A stretch of 64,000 nt of DNA from an uncultured Ruminococcus sp. (lineage in GTDB: Bacteria > Bacillota > Clostridia > Oscillospirales > Acutalibacteraceae), in assembly GCA_958403905.1 (NCBI GenBank), contig CATXZD010000012.1:1-64000 (forward strand), in the 5' to 3' direction. Under the pieces are notes generated by a model. That model was not told the DNA's origin. It saw only the letters and a list, made by a program, of their open reading frames with translations, and did not search any database. This document shows, in pieces, positions 33,679 through 43,700 of this stretch. A program made the position numbers and the translations under genes. The stretch's first letter is position 1. The number at the start of each line of letters is the position of its first letter.

Positions 33679-33801
33679 ATGTTAGGATTTATGATTGGTC
33701 TATTTGTCGGTGCATTTATCGGCGTATGCGTTATGTGTCTTTGTAATGCAGCCGCAAGAGCAGATCGTTATATGGATGAAAACAAAAACGAAAAGAGGTA
33801 A
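33679..33801 (+). CDS. DUF3789-like small membrane protein
   Basis: Forty residues: MLGFMIGLFVGAFIGVCVMC forms one membrane helix, then a short tail with LCNAAARADRYMDENK. It matches the short DUF3789 pattern found in Clostridia ICEs. AGTAGGTG lies upstream. It ends two bases before the next small gene. Function unknown. Confidence 0.75.
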   Translation: MLGFMIGLFVGAFIGVCVMCLCNAAARADRYMDENKNEKR

Positions 33802-33803
33802 CT

Positions 33804-33965
33804 ATGGTGAAATATGAAAGAACAGAAAATCGTTCGGCTTTCTATTACAGCAAAAATCTGTTAGACCGGCTTTTGTTTTTGAATGTAATCACAATTAATG
33901 AGTATGAAAAAATTTTGATTATAAATGCAGATTATTACTGTTGTACTGATTTAATTCACTGCTAA
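33804..33965 (+). CDS. Small hypothetical ICE protein
   Basis: Fifty-three residues from ATG 33804, placed by GAGG in the end of the previous gene. It starts MVKYERTENRSAFYYSKNLL and ends in CCTDLIHC; the middle TINEYEKILIINADYY looks like a short SHOCT-like helix pair (first helix LLDRLLFLNVITINEYEK). No known function. Often such peptides precede ICE recombinase genes. Confidence 0.65.
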   Translation: MVKYERTENRSAFYYSKNLLDRLLFLNVITINEYEKILIINADYYCCTDLIHC

Positions 33966-34069
33966 AAAAATTTGATTTTTCAAAAAATAGGTCTGGATGT
34001 ATCCGAACTCTTGTGGTATCCTTTATGTTGCCAAAAAAGTTGGTAATCCAAAGAAAGGAGTACGCTGAT

Positions 34070-35614
34070 ATGAAATCAACAGAAATTCTCATAAAGCCAA
34101 ATGAAGAAGTTAAAAAGAGAATTGCCGCTTATTGTCGAGTTTCAACTGATTCTATGGATCAGAAAAATTCATTTATTACTCAAATAAAATATTATAGTAA
34201 TTATGTGAAAACTCATCCGCAGTACGAGCTTGTTGACATATATGCCGATGAGGGAATCACAGGCACATCAATGAAAAAGCGTGATGAATTCAAAAGAATG
34301 CTTAATGACTGCAAAAAAGGGAAAATCGACCGCATTGTTACTAAATCGGTTTCAAGATTTGCAAGAAATGCAAACGAGCTTATCTCTGCAATCCGTATGC
34401 TGAAAGAAATGGATATAAGTGTGTTCTTCGAGGAACAGGGCATTGATACAGATAAAATTAATGTTGAAATGCTCGTCACCCTTCCTGCTCTGTCGGTACA
34501 ACAGGAGTCGCAGAATATTTCCGACAATGTCCGCTGGAGCTACAAAAAGCGAATGGAATCAGGTCAATACAACACATCCTGCCCTGCTTACGGCTTCAGA
34601 ATGATAAACGGTGAACTGAGAATTAAGGAAGATGAAGCCGAGATTGTAAGAAGAATTTTTGACTTATATCTGCAAGGCTACGGCAAGCAGTCTATTGCCA
34701 ATATTCTTAATAACGAAAATCCTGATTCAAGCCGAAAATGGTATGTTTACGGGATAGACTATATTCTCAATAATGAGAGATATATGGGGGACGCCGTGCT
34801 GCAAAAGAAATACACTACTGATACACTTCCCTTTACCCGAAAAAGAAACAGAGGCGAAAAGACGCAGTACTATGTAGAAAACAGCAATGCACCTATTATC
34901 TCAAAAGAAATTTTCAATGCTGTAAAACAACTGCAGAATGACAGAAAGAAATCTTCTTATAACAGACAAGTATCGCTTCTGTCAGGAAAAGTAAAGTGTG
35001 CAGACTGCGGCAAAAATTTTCGCAAGCTCACCGACAAGGACAAAATATATTGGGTGTGTTCATACAAAACCACATCAAGGTCTGAATGTAACACGGGAAG
35101 AATTCCCGAAACCGATTTTTATGACGCATTCACAGCACTTATGAGTAAGCTGAAAGCAAATAAAAAATATATTCTTGATACCTTGATTAAGCAGATAGAA
35201 ATGCTCAAAGACAGGACAAATCTTGAGCAGAACTCAATCTACAGGATAAATAAGGAGATTGCAGATTTAAGTGCCAAAAATCATATGCTCGCAAAGCTTC
35301 ATACAAAGGGTGTTCTCAAGGATGCGGAATTCACTGTTCAGGTTACTGAGATTTCCAAAAAACTGCAAAAATTTAAAGCCGAGCATAGAAAAATCATTTC
35401 CGAGGATAAAAGCGGAGAATTACTTGAAAAACTGAATTATCTAAATGAAGTCGTAACCGATTATGTTGATGACCTGACATTCCACAAGGATATTTTTCAA
35501 GATATAGTTGAGAGCATAACTGTGTACGGAAATGACACATTGAAATTCAGGCTTACAGGCGGTCTTGAACTAACAGAGAAAATATACAGACGAGAAAGGG
35601 GCACTGCAGTATGA
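34070..35614 (+). CDS. Large serine recombinase 1
   Basis: 514 residues from ATG 34070 (AAAGGAG upstream; 19 further codons are open upstream without a site). The resolvase domain has RIAAYCRVSTDSMDQ, whose Ser is the nucleophile, then DEGITGTSMKKRDEF and RIVTKSVSRFARNANE. The recombinase domain starts near 175 (PAYGFRMINGELRIKEDEAEIV). A zinc ribbon CADCGKNF lies near 330, followed by WVCSYKTTSRSECNTG, and a coiled coil near 390-440. Probably required for excision and integration of the ICE. Translationally coupled to the next gene. Confidence 0.93.
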   Translation: MKSTEILIKPNEEVKKRIAAYCRVSTDSMDQKNSFITQIKYYSNYVKTHPQYELVDIYADEGITGTSMKKRDEFKRMLNDCKKGKIDRIVTKSVSRFARNANELISAIRMLKEMDISVFFEEQGIDTDKINVEMLVTLPALSVQQESQNISDNVRWSYKKRMESGQYNTSCPAYGFRMINGELRIKEDEAEIVRRIFDLYLQGYGKQSIANILNNENPDSSRKWYVYGIDYILNNERYMGDAVLQKKYTTDTLPFTRKRNRGEKTQYYVENSNAPIISKEIFNAVKQLQNDRKKSSYNRQVSLLSGKVKCADCGKNFRKLTDKDKIYWVCSYKTTSRSECNTGRIPETDFYDAFTALMSKLKANKKYILDTLIKQIEMLKDRTNLEQNSIYRINKEIADLSAKNHMLAKLHTKGVLKDAEFTVQVTEISKKLQKFKAEHRKIISEDKSGELLEKLNYLNEVVTDYVDDLTFHKDIFQDIVESITVYGNDTLKFRLTGGLELTEKIYRRERGTAV

Positions 35615-36462
35615 AAATAAGAAATATCTGCTACGGCTATCATTATGCTGACGGCAAGATAGCTGTAGATGAAAATGAAGCAAATATCGTTTCGGATATT
35701 TTCAAAAGCTATCTCGGCGGTATGTCGCTTCAGCAAATATCGCAACAGCTTATCAACAATCAGGTTGAGTTTATCAGCAGTATTGTCAACTGGAACAAAT
35801 CCAAAGTCAAGCGAATACTTGAAAATAACTGCTATATCGGTGCAGACAATTATCCGCCGATTGTTGACAAGAGAACATTTCTTGCCGTTCAGAATATAAA
35901 GAGCAACAAGAATACTCAGAAATCAACAGACAAAACGAGTGATATTTACAGGATAACAAGCCTTGTAAGGTATCATGAAAACGGTTGTCCTATGAAACGC
36001 ATTTATGACGGAAGAAACCCTAAAAACACGAAGTGGCAATGCATAGGAACTGACTGCAACTTTAATTTCAGAATTCAGGATGATGAATTGTTGGACAGAA
36101 TAGTTAATATTCTTAATCGTCTGATAAAGGCTCCCGAAATCATGTCGTACAATTCAGAAACCTTTGAACCGAGCAACAATGCAAAAAAATCCGAAAATAT
36201 AATCTATCATCTGCTTGATAAAGCAGTCATAAATGAAGATGAAGTTATCAGGCTGATATTTGAGAGTGCCTCAATAAAGTATTCCGAATTGCAGAACACC
36301 GAATATATTACAGAAAAGCTGAAAGCAAAGTTTGAAAAAACAGATTTGCTTTCAGCTTTTTCTATGGAATTATTCAGTCAAACCGTAAACACCATTGAAT
36401 TTCATACAGACCACACCATAAGCTTGCTTATGAAAAACAATCAAAGAGTAGGTGAATGTTAA
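35611..36462 (+). CDS. Recombinase-like protein lacking the catalytic domain
   Basis: 283 residues; ATG 35611 overlaps the previous stop (ATGA). It starts directly in the recombinase domain (ICYGYHYADGKIAVDENEANIV, then YLGGMSLQQISQQL and KVKRILENNCYIGA). It keeps degenerate zinc-ribbon residues (NGCPMKRI, CIGTDCNF). The whole N-terminal resolvase domain and its Ser nucleophile are absent. Because it is intact and tightly coupled on both sides, it is more likely a DNA-binding partner or directionality helper than debris. Confidence 0.85.
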   Translation: MKIRNICYGYHYADGKIAVDENEANIVSDIFKSYLGGMSLQQISQQLINNQVEFISSIVNWNKSKVKRILENNCYIGADNYPPIVDKRTFLAVQNIKSNKNTQKSTDKTSDIYRITSLVRYHENGCPMKRIYDGRNPKNTKWQCIGTDCNFNFRIQDDELLDRIVNILNRLIKAPEIMSYNSETFEPSNNAKKSENIIYHLLDKAVINEDEVIRLIFESASIKYSELQNTEYITEKLKAKFEKTDLLSAFSMELFSQTVNTIEFHTDHTISLLMKNNQRVGEC

Positions 36463-36463
36463 T

Positions 36464-38101
36464 ATGACGGAAACATCTGTATCACCGCCGAAAAAGGTCA
36501 GAGTTATTGAACCGACCGTTAAGCCGAAATCAACCGCAAATTCATACAGGCAGTTGAGAGTGGCGGCGTATTGCCGTGTATCAACGCAGATGGAAGAACA
36601 GCTTAACAGCTACGAGGTTCAGAAAAATTACTACACCGAAAAAATAAACAGCGAACCCAAGTGGAAGCTCGTAGGAATTTTTGCAGACAAGGGCATAACA
36701 GGCACAAGCGCACTGAAGCGTGATGAGTTTCAAAAGATGATTCGTATGTGTAAGAGAAAACAGATTGATATGATAATCACAAAATCAATATCAAGATTTG
36801 CAAGAAATACTGTTGATTGTCTGAATTATGTAAGAATGCTCAGGCAGCTTGATGTAGATGTATTCTTTGAAGAACAAGGAATACACAGCAAGGACACAGG
36901 CGCAGAATTTTACATTACAATCTACGGCAGTATAGCACAGAGCGAATCGGAAAATATCAGTGCCAATGTCCGCTGGGGCATACAGCAACGAGCAAAAGAA
37001 GGCAAGGTGCATTTCGCCTACAGCAGATTTCTCGGCTACAAAGAAGGTCCTGACGGAAAACCGATGATTGATGAGGAACAATCCGACACGGTGAAATTCA
37101 TATTCAATGAATACCTGTTAGGAAGCAGTCTTGCCGATATAGCCAAATCGCTTACTGCTAAGGGCATAAAAACTCCGACCGGTAAATCAGGTTGGAACGG
37201 CAGTACGGTAAGAACGATATTATCCAACGAAAAATACAAGGGTGACGCACTTCTCAACAAAACATACATATCCGACTGTATTTCAAAAAAGGTAAAGAAG
37301 AACAACGGCGAAAGACCTATGTACTATGTTGAGAATAACCACCCGGCAATAATCGACAAGGACACCTTCAACAGAGTTCAGGAAGAGCTTGCAAGAAGGA
37401 CAAGCAAAAGAAAGGTTAAACAGGTCGGCACAAAAACCGAGCAGGGCAAATATTCAAGTAAATATGCACTTACAGAGATTCTGATATGCGGAGAATGCGG
37501 TACGCCCTATCGCAGATGCACATGGACTGCAAGCGGCGAGAAGAAAATCGTGTGGAGATGCATTAACCGACTTGACTACGGCAAAAAATACTGTCATCAC
37601 TCCCCAACTATTGAAGAAAGCGTATTGCAAAACGCAATCGTAACAGCAATAATGAACAACGCACAGCAAAGCTCGGATGTGCTGTCAATCCTTAAAGAGC
37701 ATATCCGTATAGGTATCCAAGCTGATGAAGTTGAAGATAACAGTCTTGAACTTCTGATTGAAATCGCAAAGCTTGATGAGAAATACAATGAGCTGTTTAA
37801 TAAAATGACAGCCGACACTGAAGATATAGAAAGTATAGAAAATCAGCTTATAGAGATTATTAATAAAAAGCATTCGCTTAAGGAACAGGTTGAAGAAATC
37901 AAAAATGAACGCATAAAACGAGAAAATGCACAGTCAAGACTTGAGCAGATATACCTCATACTTGACGGCTTGAAAAACCACCCGATGACTTATAACGACA
38001 CCTTGGTCAGACAGATACTTGACACAGTAGTAGTCGAATCCAAAGAGAAGATAAAGGTAGTCTTCACAGGAGGTTATGAGGCAGAGCAGGAGCTTGGATA
38101 A
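36464..38101 (+). CDS. Large serine recombinase 3
   Basis: 545 residues from ATG 36464, with AGGTGA eight bases upstream; a GTG at 36452 is a less likely start. The catalytic Ser is in RVAAYCRVSTQMEEQ, followed by DKGITGTSALKRDEF and MIITKSISRFARNTVD. The recombinase domain begins near 185 (SRFLGYKEGPDGKPMID). A zinc ribbon CGECGTPYRRC lies near 350 and a coiled coil near 430-500. As last gene of the array it is followed by a strong terminator and then chromosomal-type genes, so the ICE end is probably just beyond it. Confidence 0.93.
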   Translation: MTETSVSPPKKVRVIEPTVKPKSTANSYRQLRVAAYCRVSTQMEEQLNSYEVQKNYYTEKINSEPKWKLVGIFADKGITGTSALKRDEFQKMIRMCKRKQIDMIITKSISRFARNTVDCLNYVRMLRQLDVDVFFEEQGIHSKDTGAEFYITIYGSIAQSESENISANVRWGIQQRAKEGKVHFAYSRFLGYKEGPDGKPMIDEEQSDTVKFIFNEYLLGSSLADIAKSLTAKGIKTPTGKSGWNGSTVRTILSNEKYKGDALLNKTYISDCISKKVKKNNGERPMYYVENNHPAIIDKDTFNRVQEELARRTSKRKVKQVGTKTEQGKYSSKYALTEILICGECGTPYRRCTWTASGEKKIVWRCINRLDYGKKYCHHSPTIEESVLQNAIVTAIMNNAQQSSDVLSILKEHIRIGIQADEVEDNSLELLIEIAKLDEKYNELFNKMTADTEDIESIENQLIEIINKKHSLKEQVEEIKNERIKRENAQSRLEQIYLILDGLKNHPMTYNDTLVRQILDTVVVESKEKIKVVFTGGYEAEQELG

Positions 38102-38118
38102 AATCAACTGATAATAAA

Positions 38119-38164
38119 AAGCTGATTCAAGAGTGTTCACTGCTAAACACTTTTGAATCAGCTT
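38119..38164. terminator. Terminator after the recombinase array
   Basis: AAGCTGATTCAAGAGTGTT (38119-38137) and AACACTTTTGAATCAGCTT (38146-38164) pair with one G-T wobble. Flanked by A-run and T-rich sequence. Confidence 0.8.
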
Positions 38165-38774
38165 AGTTTATTTTAATATCCGCATTGACATCTAAAGAAA
38201 ACCGTTCTATAATTTAATAAAGGATGAAAATAAATTATGGGCGTTCAAAACTATATAAAAAATCGCTCAAAAAAATCTTTTTCAAGCAGAACCGACACAC
38301 AAAAACGGCTTAAACACTGCGTTTAAGCCGTTTTTTGATACAATTTTATGTACGGAGCACGGCTTGATTTTCCGCTTTTGACGCTCATTTCAGGCATCAA
38401 AATGTTCAACCGGCGCTAATAATTCCAACGTTTCCGTTTGTTACATCATCAAAATAGCATCAATTATCAATAATAATATTATATATAAGGCTTTGAAGAA
38501 AAATAAATTCTCCAAAGCCTTTTCTTTGTTTACTGCAACGTAAATTTTGACCGTCCAAGTTTGCTTGGGCGGTCATTTTAAATGTTTTTTAGATTTTCAA
38601 GAAAAATGCAAATCAAAATTTTGTATAGTTTTGTGCTATATTTTAAAACCATAGAAAAAAGTTCATACATTTAAGAATATTCTAAATACCGAAAATGCAG
38701 AAAATCTCCAAAGACTACTCATTTTATCCTAAATCAAAGCACTTATAAAATGACGCTATTGCTCCTGCATAGCT
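38165..38774. other. Gene-free ICE/chromosome junction with three more hairpins
   Basis: About 600 bp without a credible gene. Three terminator-like stems occur: AAACGGCTTAAAC/GTTTAAGCCGTTT (38303-38333, six Ts), AAGGCTTTGAAGAA/TTCTCCAAAGCCTT (38489-38522), and TGACCGTCCAAG/CTTGGGCGGTCA (38549-38576). The attachment site probably lies here but cannot be fixed without the other end or an empty site. Confidence 0.5.
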
Positions 38775-40724
38775 TTACTTTACACCGCCGTAGGCAATTG
38801 CGTTATCAACATCTGTGGTTATTACGCTGATTTTTGCGGCATATTCTCCGTCGGGGGGCGGATTTTTAAGCAGTTCATCATAGCTATACTGCATTTCAAA
38901 GACTGCGGTTGAGGAATAAAATACATTACCGAAGATATCTGTTATCGCATAAACATATTGATATTGCTTTTGAGAAAGCGGAATTTCCGATATTGTCGCT
39001 CCTTCTTTGCCGATGGTAATTGTATCACCTTCCGTGAGAGATGAAAGATAATCGCCTTCGTTAATCTGTCTTGAAAGGATTGTAACATTATCTCCTGCTT
39101 TTAGCGGAATTATTTCCTTGTCTGCAATACCGTTTTCGTCAATGCCGTTCCAAAGACCGATAACGCTGTAATAACCGCCTCCGTCATAACTGTCATCCCA
39201 AGTAAACGAAAATCGGAGATTTGTTTCTTTTCCGTTTACTATAACAGGTGCAGATAATATAGTTCTGTCATCATTGCTTTCAATTACGGTATAGCTCAGA
39301 AGTTTGCCGTCAAGCCCCAGCCATATACCTCTGAAATTACTGTTGAACTTCATATTGTCCCAGTCTTTGAATATGTCGTTGTCAATGCCCAGTCCATTGA
39401 CAGTCATCATATCAGGATTCTCCTTGTTTTCACCAAATTCAATCAAATAGAAATCAACAGATTTAACATACTTTTTGCTGTCGGGAGAAAGAGCAATCTG
39501 AAAACTGCCGTCTTTTGCTTCACTTCCACTGTCAACGAACTCTATTGTCCTGTCGGGAATATCGGTGTACAACTCTTTAAGGTAGTTTTTGTATTCATCG
39601 GATTTACATATTGACATATATTCGGTAAGCTCGTTTTCATCATAAATTGACGGATAGTAAAGCGACACTCCGCCTGCATCAGTTCTGCCCTCGCCATTCA
39701 CTTTATAAAAAATTAAATCATCAAGCGCCGTACAAAGTGATTGAGCAGAAGTATTGCTTCCCTTTAAGGAATCTGCAAGATTATAAAGGTCAATCAAATT
39801 GCTGTAACCTTCAACAGCATTATTGCCTCCGAATTTTGTTGAATTGTCAACAGCGGTAAGAATACTAAAGTTGCCGAATTTTTTGTTTGTAGTAAGCAGC
39901 ATATCTTTTGCAAAAGATTCAAAAGTCTTATCGATTTCTTTTATTTTTGTCAGATCAAAGAGCGAGAGAGTAGCAAGAGAATCCTTGCCGCTCTTTTTGC
40001 ATTTTTCTATATATGAATCACAAACTGACTTACCGAAATCTTCTGTGTCGGTACTTGCTATAAAGGACTGTACCAGATTTGAGTAATCCCAGCCGCCTGA
40101 CGGCTCAATTTCTTCAGATGCTATCATATATTCAGCGTATTTTGAAATGACTGATGCTGTATCATATGTAGCCATAAGGCAGGCGTCAAAGCCGATAAAA
40201 TCGAATTTTTGATTCACAGAAGAAAATGCTTGGTCAAGTTCGGCGAGTATAAGACTGTCCATTGAATAATTTTCATCATAGCAAACACCTTTTAGTGAAC
40301 CTCCGCCGTGATCCCATAGAATAACGCCTGTTTTTTCGGCAGGGTATTCGGTAGTGCAGTAATTAAGAAAATCCGACAGAGTGTCAGGATTTCCCATACT
40401 TGCGTTTTCTGCTGTTTCTTTCAGAACAAGCTCGCCGTTTTCAACAACATATCGGCTGAGATTGTCGGAGGAAATATCATACTTGCGCCACTTTTTACTT
40501 CCGCCCGTTTCGATAACAACGGTTGTGTTTTCGGGAATATCAGTGCCGAGTATTTCTGCAATGTTTTTTGTAGCTGTACCGCTGTTTGTTTCAAGGTTGC
40601 TTCCGCACATATATATGTAGAGTGCCGAAGTGCCTTTAGGAGCATTTGAACAGCCCGAGCAGGCAAATAAAAGCAAAAACAGTGCAGCAAGAAACATTGC
40701 AAAGATTTTTTTATTATATATCAT
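38775..40724 (-). CDS. Clostripain-family (C11) cysteine peptidase lipoprotein
   Basis: 649 residues from ATG 40724 (GGAGAG upstream); nine more codons are open upstream without a site. The signal ends in a lipobox (LLFAC or the following SGC). The C11 fold shows YICGSNLE-like YMCGSNLETNSG, catalytic His in ILWDHGGGS (near 137) and catalytic Cys in FIGFDACLMAT (near 181). After about 400 a beta-rich C-terminal module follows (residues 405-640). It would sit on the outer face of the membrane and cleave after basic residues. A C11 peptidase can mature secreted toxins or surface proteins. Neighbouring large lipoprotein is on the same strand, 66 bp upstream. Confidence 0.9.
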   Translation of the reverse strand: MIYNKKIFAMFLAALFLLLFACSGCSNAPKGTSALYIYMCGSNLETNSGTATKNIAEILGTDIPENTTVVIETGGSKKWRKYDISSDNLSRYVVENGELVLKETAENASMGNPDTLSDFLNYCTTEYPAEKTGVILWDHGGGSLKGVCYDENYSMDSLILAELDQAFSSVNQKFDFIGFDACLMATYDTASVISKYAEYMIASEEIEPSGGWDYSNLVQSFIASTDTEDFGKSVCDSYIEKCKKSGKDSLATLSLFDLTKIKEIDKTFESFAKDMLLTTNKKFGNFSILTAVDNSTKFGGNNAVEGYSNLIDLYNLADSLKGSNTSAQSLCTALDDLIFYKVNGEGRTDAGGVSLYYPSIYDENELTEYMSICKSDEYKNYLKELYTDIPDRTIEFVDSGSEAKDGSFQIALSPDSKKYVKSVDFYLIEFGENKENPDMMTVNGLGIDNDIFKDWDNMKFNSNFRGIWLGLDGKLLSYTVIESNDDRTILSAPVIVNGKETNLRFSFTWDDSYDGGGYYSVIGLWNGIDENGIADKEIIPLKAGDNVTILSRQINEGDYLSSLTEGDTITIGKEGATISEIPLSQKQYQYVYAITDIFGNVFYSSTAVFEMQYSYDELLKNPPPDGEYAAKISVITTDVDNAIAYGGVK

Positions 40725-40751
40725 TTCGGTTTGCTCTCCATATTTGGTCAT

Positions 40752-40777
40752 AAGCCCACCCGGCTGTGGGTGGGCTT
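40752..40777 (-). terminator. Hairpin between large lipoprotein and clostripain genes
   Basis: AAGCCCACCC (40752-40761) pairs with GGGTGGGCTT (40768-40777), a GC-rich stem. The minus-strand side has no T-run, so it may only reduce read-through. Confidence 0.55.
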
Positions 40778-40790
40778 AGTTTTGATTTAA

Positions 40791-43700
40791 TTAATCCAAT
40801 CTGAATACCATCAGGGAATGTGGAATTCTATATTCCAAAGCAGCACACTCATTTGCCGCAAACCAGAAAAATTCATGGTAAAACGCTGTTGCAATTAATA
40901 GTGTTTGTTTATCGCTGCCGTCTAATGAATGGGTCTCGCCCTTAAATTGAAAAGCAAGCGAATAATATTTAGCTTTGCGTTTTCCGTTAGAGCCGATTCT
41001 AATACTGTCGCCTACGGTAAAATATTTTGTTCCTTTTTTAATATCAATTGTATGTAATGTTACAGAGTTATCCATAGGAATATTCGATTGCACCGGCTTT
41101 TCCGTAATTACATAAGCATCCTTCATCTCTTCTGTAATCAATCCGAATCCAAATAAATAATCGGCAAAGGTTGAGGCAGTTGTAATTCCTGCAGACTTTA
41201 ACATATTATATCGGTTCTGCATTACCGTAATATCAAGCCAGGTCATATACGATGACGGGAATGTGTATCTATCTGGTGGTGGATATTCTTGTGCTTTTGT
41301 TGAAAGATATAAATAGTAAGTCTCATGCACATAAACCCTATCCACCGTCAGAGTCTTACCCTTTATGTAGGAATATTGTGAGCCGTCTGCAGCTGAATGG
41401 TCACCGTCATTTTTTTCGAGTTTATTAGATGCAACTGCATAAGCATCTGCAACTGTATTTGCATCAATAGAAGTTGTGTATTGACAAGCAAGTGTTGCAA
41501 CGCCGGAGCTTTCTATAAGGAAGCTATAAATCCAGCTCAGCATATTCTCTATATCGACCTGCGCTTCGGAATAGAAGTTATAGAACATTGACATTATTTG
41601 ATAATAGTCGTCAAGCGGCGACATTCTTGCCAGCGAGCTAGGAGAGCCTCCCGGTTGTCCGCCGAGCGTATAACAGAAATTAGTATATGCATTCAGTATG
41701 TTTTCTGTACCGACCTTATTCAACGCATAATAAGCGGCGTCCAACTGTACAGCCAAGAAATATTGTTCTGTGCTGATAGTAATGTCACTTGAATCGTTGC
41801 TGTCTAATATTAAACCCTCGTCCGCTTTCCACGGTACCGTTCTTGAGTTACCCACATATGCAATTTGATCATCGGAATAGTAATATTTTCCTTCCTTTAA
41901 TATCTCATATGCTTCGTGGACTTTTCCGGAGTTTTCATCGAGAAACCAAGCGTTAAAATTACTAAACAATCCGTTTTCCGACATACCTCTTTCTTTTACC
42001 ATATAAACAGCAAAATTGTATCGTGATGTGTTAAATATTTCTGTATCCTCTTCTTTATTTCCAACGATAAGAGAATGAAACCGATTATATGAGTCTTGTC
42101 CTTCATTTTTTGGGATATCAAAGCTGTACTTATCTGTTATATCATTCCAATATCCGTTATACAGTCTGCCGTTGTTTGCCCGAATTTTTTCATTGACATC
42201 CTCCAGCTTCACAGACAGATGATAGACTCCCTGTGACTTCAGTTCTTTTCCGTCAATGGAATATCCATTGTCCGTTTTACTCGGAAGCGTTACGTTTCCG
42301 TCACTGTCAATATAAACCACAACTGAATCAGAAGTACCTGCTTTTGAGATATAATCGAGCATATAAGCGTTATATGCGCTCTGATAATTACTTATGGTAT
42401 TGGAAAGAGGCACAACATAGCCTGTAATAAAATTATCCCACTTTCCGTTTGCTATAGAATAAGTGCTTTTTTCCACTTCAGAAATAATATCAGCATTTTG
42501 TTGGATAAGTGTATTGCCGAGACTGTCCATTTTGTTATCCAGCGCCTGTATTTGTTGCTGTACGTTTTTAATTTCGTCTCGTATAGCGTTAAGCTTATCA
42601 TTTGTGCTTTCAAGAACACCGCAAAGCTGAAGAACAGTAATAACGCCCTGGCCGGCGCTTACCACTCCGCCGATTGTACTTCCGACGGTGCCGACTGTTT
42701 TAAAAGTATCCTTGTTTGCGGCAACAAATGCCTTGATAGCATCAAGCGTTTCGCCTTTGTCAATACCTGTTACATATACAGCTTCGCAGGTAGCTTCACC
42801 GGATTTTGTCCCCCATGAATTTATCATCTTTCCGGCTGAAAGCTTTGCTGTACCGGAGAAGTCCATTTCTTCGGTATTGACATCCTTTGCCGTAAATGTA
42901 AATGAAGCTGTGTAAACCGTATTGTCTTTTTCAACGCTTTCTGTCTTAGCATTGACAAAGTCGCCCGCAAAGCTGATATCGGATGCACTTATCTCACCAA
43001 AGGTTCCGTTTTTTGCATAAATAATCGCGTCGGCTTTGTATTTATCGGCTGTGTCTGTTTTGTCGATATAATCTATGACCACTCCAAGCTCTGCTTTTGC
43101 GGCGCTGATTGTAAGAGTCTGCTCAATTCCGCCGTCAAGCTTATCGGCAGTAACGGTAACCGTTGTTCCTTTTATTTTTGAAAGAGCATCGTCAAGATTT
43201 TCAGCTGTAACTGGTGTAGAAAATGTTGCAGTCTGCTTGTCCTCGGAAAGATTTTTGAGGGTGAAAACAATATCATCAGAGGAGATTTTGTCGCCTGATG
43301 AAAGCTTCCAAGTGTCGCCGCTGAGTATAACATCAAAGGTCAGTATGTTCTTTTCAAAAGCATAACTTGCCTGATCTACATATAAGCCACGATAATTAAC
43401 TGAACAGCTTGCACAGAGAGCTTCTCCCGAATTGGTGGCTTCCGCCGCAATATCTACACCTGCAATTAAAGGGGTTTCATTCGTTATACTGCCCTTAGTA
43501 GTGATAGTCAGGGTGTTTCCGCTTGCCGTCACATTTGCAATTTTCAAATCGGAAAAAAGTCCCGTCAATTTAAGCATTTCGGCATTAATATCTTCGACAG
43601 CGACAGTATTTTCAAGATTCACAATAATAACAGGGTCGCTGTCGCCGACAGTGTATTCACCCGAAATTTTCGCACTGTAGCTGACTTGCTCCTCAATGCT

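Noticed and set aside
35611..36462. Middle recombinase as a pseudogene
   Set aside because: Although it lacks the catalytic domain, its frame is intact, starts at an ATGA overlap and ends at the next gene's ribosome binding site.
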